Of a stretch of 64,000 nt of DNA, positions 59,060 to 64,000 are shown piece by piece. Location: positions 18,423,501 to 18,487,500 of the forward strand of contig JAFFJZ010000006.1 in the NCBI GenBank assembly GCA_018340375.1, read 5' to 3'. Position 1 is the first letter of the stretch. Each line of letters opens with the position of its first letter. Source of the stretch: Gonatopus flavifemur (Eukaryota; Arthropoda; Insecta; Hymenoptera; Dryinidae). The position numbers were made by a program, and so were the translations under genes. Under the pieces are notes generated by a model. The model worked only from the letters and a program-made list of their open reading frames with translations, made no database searches and was not told the DNA's origin.

Positions 59060-59080
59060 ATATATATATATATATATATA
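59060..59080 (+). repeat. (TA)n microsatellite
   Basis: Ten AT units. Confidence 0.95.
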
Positions 59081-59307
59081 CACCACCCACTATTGCCCTT
59101 CACTAAAAAATGAATTGAAACGTTATTTCAAGACGTGAACATTCCTTTACGAAAAATAAGTTCATGTAAAAGACGATTTATAAAACGATAGCATGAATTA
59201 ATGTTGATTCATTGGGATCGAATCTGAAGAATTTAAAGAATCAATATTGTATACCCACACAGCACCACAAGAATTCATAAAGAACACTGAATCAGTTCAC
59301 GTACCAA

Positions 59308-59440
59308 CCCAGGTGAAAATATTCTATTGAATCCTATCACGAATGGTGAAATTTCTGATTGAATATCATTGGATTTCATTGAAACCTATTCATTTTTCCA
59401 TTCGTCAATGAGATGTTATATGGATTATTCGTAACGGGGG
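59308..59440 (-). repeat. Dispersed repeat, inverted pair member 2
   Basis: Inverted copy of 52095-52222, running from CCCAGGTGAAAATATTCTAT to ATGGATTATTCGTAACGGGG. Ends with CCCC/GGGG-type termini, so it may be a small MITE. Confidence 0.8.
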
Positions 59441-60737
59441 AGGCAAACCAAATTCAAAGGAACGCTCAGATTTGATTCTTCAATTCCGTGATTCTTGAAG
59501 TTCACGATCCGATGACCGATGAAACGAAAGAGAAACAAGAAAGTGAAATAAATAAAAAATATACGAGTGATACGAGTTTCCTGTCGAGAAATAGATGTCG
59601 ATGATCGTCGTGATGGGCACGTCGCGATGAAATGAGGAGCGGCGACGGCAAATAAATCGCTTCACTCGCGTCACGTCTCGATCTCTCGAGGCGAGGCCGA
59701 ATGCTCATGAAAGCTTATGATGGACCCTCACGAATCGGTCTCCTCGCCTTTGATGTTTGCCGCTTCGATCGTGGCATCTCGGTTGACAGTGTCTTTGAGC
59801 TGTGATTCGTTCAACCCACGAATCCGATTCTTTCTCTTTCTCTTCCTCCTGAATCGATTAATTGAAATTAACTATAATGAAGATCATTTCATCCACTTGA
59901 TACGTCTTAAAATTTTCATTGTCCCTCGATTACAGACCCGATAGAATCCATGGAAACGACAATAACAACCACTTCATTCGAACCCAACCGATCGAGCTCT
60001 TCGATGCGAATTCTTGTTATGCAATTGTGAGTTTTTTTTTCAGAAAATCAAACAGAGATTGCGTGTCGACGTCGTAAATACGCAATCGAGCGTTTCATCG
60101 TGCGGTTTCATTTTCCCTACGATTCATTACGAAGACACATCCTGTGTTTTTAATCATTTTTATTTGATGTTTTTTTCATTCAGAATTCAACAATAACGTA
60201 AGAGACTTCGAAATCTTTACCAAACTCATTATTATTACTCGGCTATAGCGAATCTAATAAATGGTCTCTCTTACTATAACTCTAATTCATGTGATACGGG
60301 TATCCGCCGGAACGACGGGAATATCATTATCATTCTCAATGGTTGGAATTGCCATTCAGAATGATAATATGATTCGATGGTACTGTAATGAAGTATTTGA
60401 TATATATATTCTCACAATTGTGTATTCTTGAGGCTGAATTCTTGTTTGGGATTGCTTTGAGAATATCGAATCGTGTAGTATCATTGTCCTATTCGATGAA
60501 TCATCGTGGAATTTAGTGACTTCGTAGAAATTGTTGTGAGGTTTTTTAATGATAATTTACAATAGGATATGATACAAATTTTCTCCACATAGTTTTCCTG
60601 GATTCATTTGAAGATTGAATACGAAATTGATTCTAATTATATCGTAGAACGAAAATGTCCCAGGATTGGCTTATTGGTTTCATCGTTTTAACTTCACGAA
60701 GCGTTGATTGATGCTTGGTAAATCAATTGGACCGGGC

Positions 60738-60859
60738 TTTCTTGGTGAAAAAAATTTCTCTGAATTTCACTGAAGAATTCGAAAAATCTTTGAAAACTCC
60801 TCTGAATATCTATGAATATTTCGGAATTTGTAATTCAAAAGTAAATTTTTCTATCAGGG
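60738..60859. repeat. CTCTGAAA family repeat, copy 6
   Basis: Left TTCTTGGTGAAAAAAATTTC, then TCTGAATTTCACTGAAG words; right GTAAATTTTTCTATCAGGG. Terminal inverted repeats of the CCCTGGTGnAAAAATTT type. Confidence 0.6.
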
Positions 60860-60956
60860 TTGGCAAACCTCCCGACTGAAACTTGACTCGATCGTATGAT
60901 TCCCAAGCCTGGGTGGAATTTGATCAAATTGTTCAAGACAAGTCTCTGCAAGGCTT

Positions 60957-61346
60957 CCCGAGCAGAAAAATCGTATGGCCAGCCTCATGTTCATTATGGG
61001 CCCGATCGGTCAGTGATAGCCCTGACAGCAGAAGTTGCAGTGCAACTGTTGCTTCAGTGTTGCTGCACCAGTTTGTATTTTGTTGTTGAAGGATTGTTTG
61101 ATCTCACGTCAACAACAGTTGCTCCGTGTTGTTGGAAAGTTGTCGCGAACTTTCCTAGCACTTTGCTGTCTGGGAGGGCTCACCTTATTTTGGCACGCCT
61201 GATCAGGCCCTGCTAGGTTTATAATTCGGCATTTATAGTTCATCACATCGGGCTCTGATACAACGGTGCGTTACATTCCATATCAGGGCCTGATATTTGA
61301 GATAAGGCTTTCCTGATCGAACACCCAATATGAATATCTATTCGGG
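60957..61346. mobile_element. CCCGAG-ended repeat, copy 2 (interrupted)
   Basis: The left end CCCGAGCAGAAAAATCGTAT and the inverted right end CCCGAATAGATATTCATATT. Collinear with 24490-24788 except for an insertion (61020-61174) and loss of about 60 bp of GATCTGGTCC-rich sequence. Confidence 0.8.
61020..61174. mobile_element. 155-bp insertion with CCnGACAGCA ends
   Basis: The left end CCCTGACAGCAGAAGTTGC and the inverted right end CCCAGACAGCAAAGTGCT. Copy 1 of the host repeat lacks this segment (GTGATAGGGCTCA is contiguous there), which fixes the insertion to within a few bases. AG on each side may be a short duplication. The interior is rich in GTTGCTG and CAACTGTTGC words. Confidence 0.7.
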
Positions 61347-64000
61347 TGGTTTCAGCGTTGGTTCATGATCAAGCCAACGGCTCATTACCTGAATTATTGA
61401 ACATCGGTAGAAACTGTTGAGTGTTTTAGAGTTTCTGTCTCATTGCGCCCTAACTTGGACAATCCCAGCGAATACAACTGCTCAATAAAGGGGTTTTAGT
61501 TACTGCCATTACTAGGTCATCAGTTGCCCGATATAATACCAACGACCAGGATTCATAGAAAAACTGAAGAATTACTGCACAAACAAAGATATCGTCCTGT
61601 CACATTTATTGCAAATACAAATCTCTAATGCTTCGGTTTGAGAATAATTATTCCAATGATATTACTGATATTTCATTTTCAATTATAATTGGAGAGGTAC
61701 GAATATCAACGCAACATCAAGTAGAAAAACTACAGAAGAAGGGGAACTTTAAGGTGGCCAGGTGTTTTTATTCCTGAACTGTAATTAATAGTTTTTGTTC
61801 CCAACAGCTTGTTAGTTATCGATGGATAATTGGTCACTTTAAAAGCACAAATTAATGACTTTGAAGTTTTTATTGATTAATTATCATCCATTCAACCAGT
61901 TACCGAATAGATCGTCATGAATTTTCATGCTTAGTTTCTAGTTACAGACTCGAAGTGTAGAATTTACAATAATTATTCCTGAATTTTCCTGAAAAAGTTT
62001 CGATAATCACTTCTGTTTTTCTGGGAATGCTCGATTTTGATGAAATCAATTCTATGGATGTTTTATAAAACGCTGATAGAAAAGAAAAAGCATCAGTTTT
62101 GTAAGAATTGAATATCTATATCACATAATAAGAAATTCTGGAGATTAATTACCTCCATACTAATCAACTCGCATACATTTAAAACACGTTCGAATTCGTT
62201 CATTCGACGTTAAAATGTTGTGATAAATCACATGTTTTTCAAACCATAAAACAACGTCATAACAATGATTCAAAAATCGTTTAAGAGACGTCGAATAGTG
62301 ACGTATCTTAACGATGATTTCAACCCTACAAGTACACACATCCTTCCACACCTTTGAAGTACGCACAGGTGCAAATTCGCAACACGCAACTTTACCGAAT
62401 CATAACTCCGTTCCTGTTCGACCAATTTGACCTTACTTCCTTTAAATTTGAAGGGAAAACTGTGCAGATCAACGCGGTATGGAAGAAAATTCACAAATAT
62501 TTCATTTGATCAGTAAAAAAAAAACATGAGAATAAAATCAATTTTTGACGAAAAACGAAAAGTCTCAAAATGGTTGGTGCGAATCTTCACCTGTGTCTAC
62601 TTGAAGGATCAGAACAGCGATTGAACTACATTAATTACTTCAGAAATTTTCTATTCATATCGAGAAGAATGTTATTTTCGAAAACAAGAAAAATATCTCG
62701 CTCCTTGTTTGAATTTTGATTCAATGTCGTCCGGTTTTGTGCAACATTTAGAAAAAAATAATATCTCCAATTGATATCCTGAACGCAGGCTCCGGGTGAA
62801 TTTGAAACAACATTCTTTCAATACGTTATCAAAACTCCACTTCTGTACATCTATTTCTCTGCTACCCTGTAACCACAAGTCCATGTTATTGAACAATAAA
62901 ACCTTTATCTCAACGTTGAAATAACGTATACCTGTAATTAGTATCAGAAATAATCAACAATAATATCAATTTCAAGAGGAGAATGTGAAATATTCATATC
63001 CGAGCTGCAGAAGTTGCAACGCGTGCAAGATACGGACTTTGATTTCCGTTTTCTTATTCCACATTTTCATAAATAGAAAAATCAACACAAAAACAAAAGA
63101 AATCGCTGAGTATTTATTACTGGAACGTCCCGTTAATTTATTTCAGGGAAGAAAGAAACTTTATGCAGTCGGATGGAAAAATCAAGAGACTCGAGATACA
63201 CGAATATAATGCACAATGAACTCGCATGATACGAATTTGGTACAACGTAAATACGTCGATTGGAATAAAAAAAATGACAAATGGAATAAATTATATACAT
63301 TTCAGGGTTATTAAATACAATTACGCTTTTTTTTTTCATGTGGATATCATATAATTATATGCAACGCATAACTGTTTTTCATGACAATGTGACATCGAAA
63401 TTAACGATTACTGTTATGATATACTTATTATACTTGTTTGTTATAATAACAAAAGCAGTTCATGTTTGAATTGTGTAAACCGTATGGAATGCGCATGCAC
63501 AATGAATCCAAAGAGTGAATTATATGAAAAACACGTCCACTTCACTGTTTCTCTGAAGAGATTTTTATAGAATTTTCATAAAACTTATACAGCTTGTTTC
63601 TATTTTTATTGGGAATATTTCTTCGAATTTTCCGCATGAAGAATGAGAAAAAATCTGCAGAAATCAGTTCCAACAGAAGAAGACTTTCTATTAAAATATT
63701 TCGACTTCCATTTGAATTCTAATCAGTATGATCTGATATCCCATAAGAATCTGATGAATCATGTCATCCAAAATCTGCTCTCTAGAACTTTTGAAGTGAC
63801 ATTTCACCTTTCAACCAGCTACAAATGAACTTCTGGGCAGCATCAAGAATGCGAGCGAAGAGAGTTATTTAGTTTATACGGTCGCACCTTGAGCGATTAT
63901 TGTCTAGATGCTAAAAATGAATAGATAGACAGTGCCTTCTGAGTTATCAAAATGTGAGCGCCAAAATGTACAAAATTTTGAATCAGTTGAATCAGTCTAA
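61347..64000. other. Intergenic, no gene recognised
   Basis: AT-rich sequence with no recognised gene, RNA or repeat ends. Open frames at 62160-62494, 62672-62896, 63133-63339 and 63643-63828 are short and unlike known proteins. Confidence 0.5.

Larger units (their letters stand above)
57112..60737. other. Mainly unique intergenic sequence
   Basis: No gene recognised. Comparatively CpG-containing, non-repetitive sequence with two microsatellites and the inverted partner of the 52095 repeat. Open frames at 57947-58237, 59480-59708 and elsewhere overlap each other on both strands. Confidence 0.45.

Noticed and set aside
1..64000. Integrated viral genes
   Set aside because: No capsid, polymerase or envelope-like frame was recognised on either strand; the only reverse-transcribing remnant is a non-LTR element.

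Overview
The window reads as nuclear DNA of an arthropod, almost certainly an insect. It is AT-rich, has no operon-like gene packing, and carries one intron-bearing developmental regulator in a large stretch without other recognisable genes. A decayed mariner, hAT fragments, a non-LTR retrotransposon remnant and dozens of small inverted-repeat elements fill much of the rest. A hymenopteran is plausible from the repeat types, but nothing here fixes the order or species.

The one confident host gene is an Sp8/Sp9-type zinc-finger transcription factor on the plus strand. Its large coding exon runs from a clear splice acceptor at 11752/11753 to a TGA at 13397-13399. It has the Sp box, the Sp8/9-specific HPYESW, WWDV and GWLDV patches, a buttonhead box and three C2H2 fingers with the GC-box recognition residues. 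A same-sense frame shifted by one base stays open for about 100 further codons past the TGA, so the C-terminus may be wrong in this assembly. A GC-rich island at about 10.79-11.24 kb, ending in a good donor site, is a candidate 5' exon or promoter. The gene's 3' UTR runs to about 14.58 kb.

Layout: 1-10.8 kb is intergenic, with a mariner copy (1999-3217), two short hairpins and three copies of a CTCTGAAA-rich repeat. The Sp8/9 locus lies at 10.8-14.6 kb. From 14.6 to 22.3 kb there is mostly unrecognised sequence plus a degenerate array at 16.1-17.3 kb. From 22.3 to 31.9 kb is a dense repeat domain: AGATATCTT palindromes, a GC-rich foldback, a nested complex of at least three layers, and a 0.6 kb near-perfect inverted repeat. 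From 31.9 to 39.8 kb the sequence is mainly unique, with one foldback. From 39.8 to 46.4 kb is a second repeat domain with two hAT elements that have exact 8-bp target duplications. From 46.4 to 52.1 kb is mainly unique. From 52.1 to 57.1 kb is a third repeat domain. From 57.1 to 64 kb is mainly unique, with one nested repeat.

The strongest general observation is that many of the small elements share one architecture. Each has short A-rich terminal inverted repeats (for example CACTGTAAAAAA, CCCGTGAAAAAAT, CCCGGAGAAAAAA, CACGGAAAAAAATAATT) around an interior in which one short, often self-palindromic motif is iterated in both orientations. Each family uses its own motif. No CRISPR array, rRNA, intact tRNA, intact transposase or viral gene was recognised.
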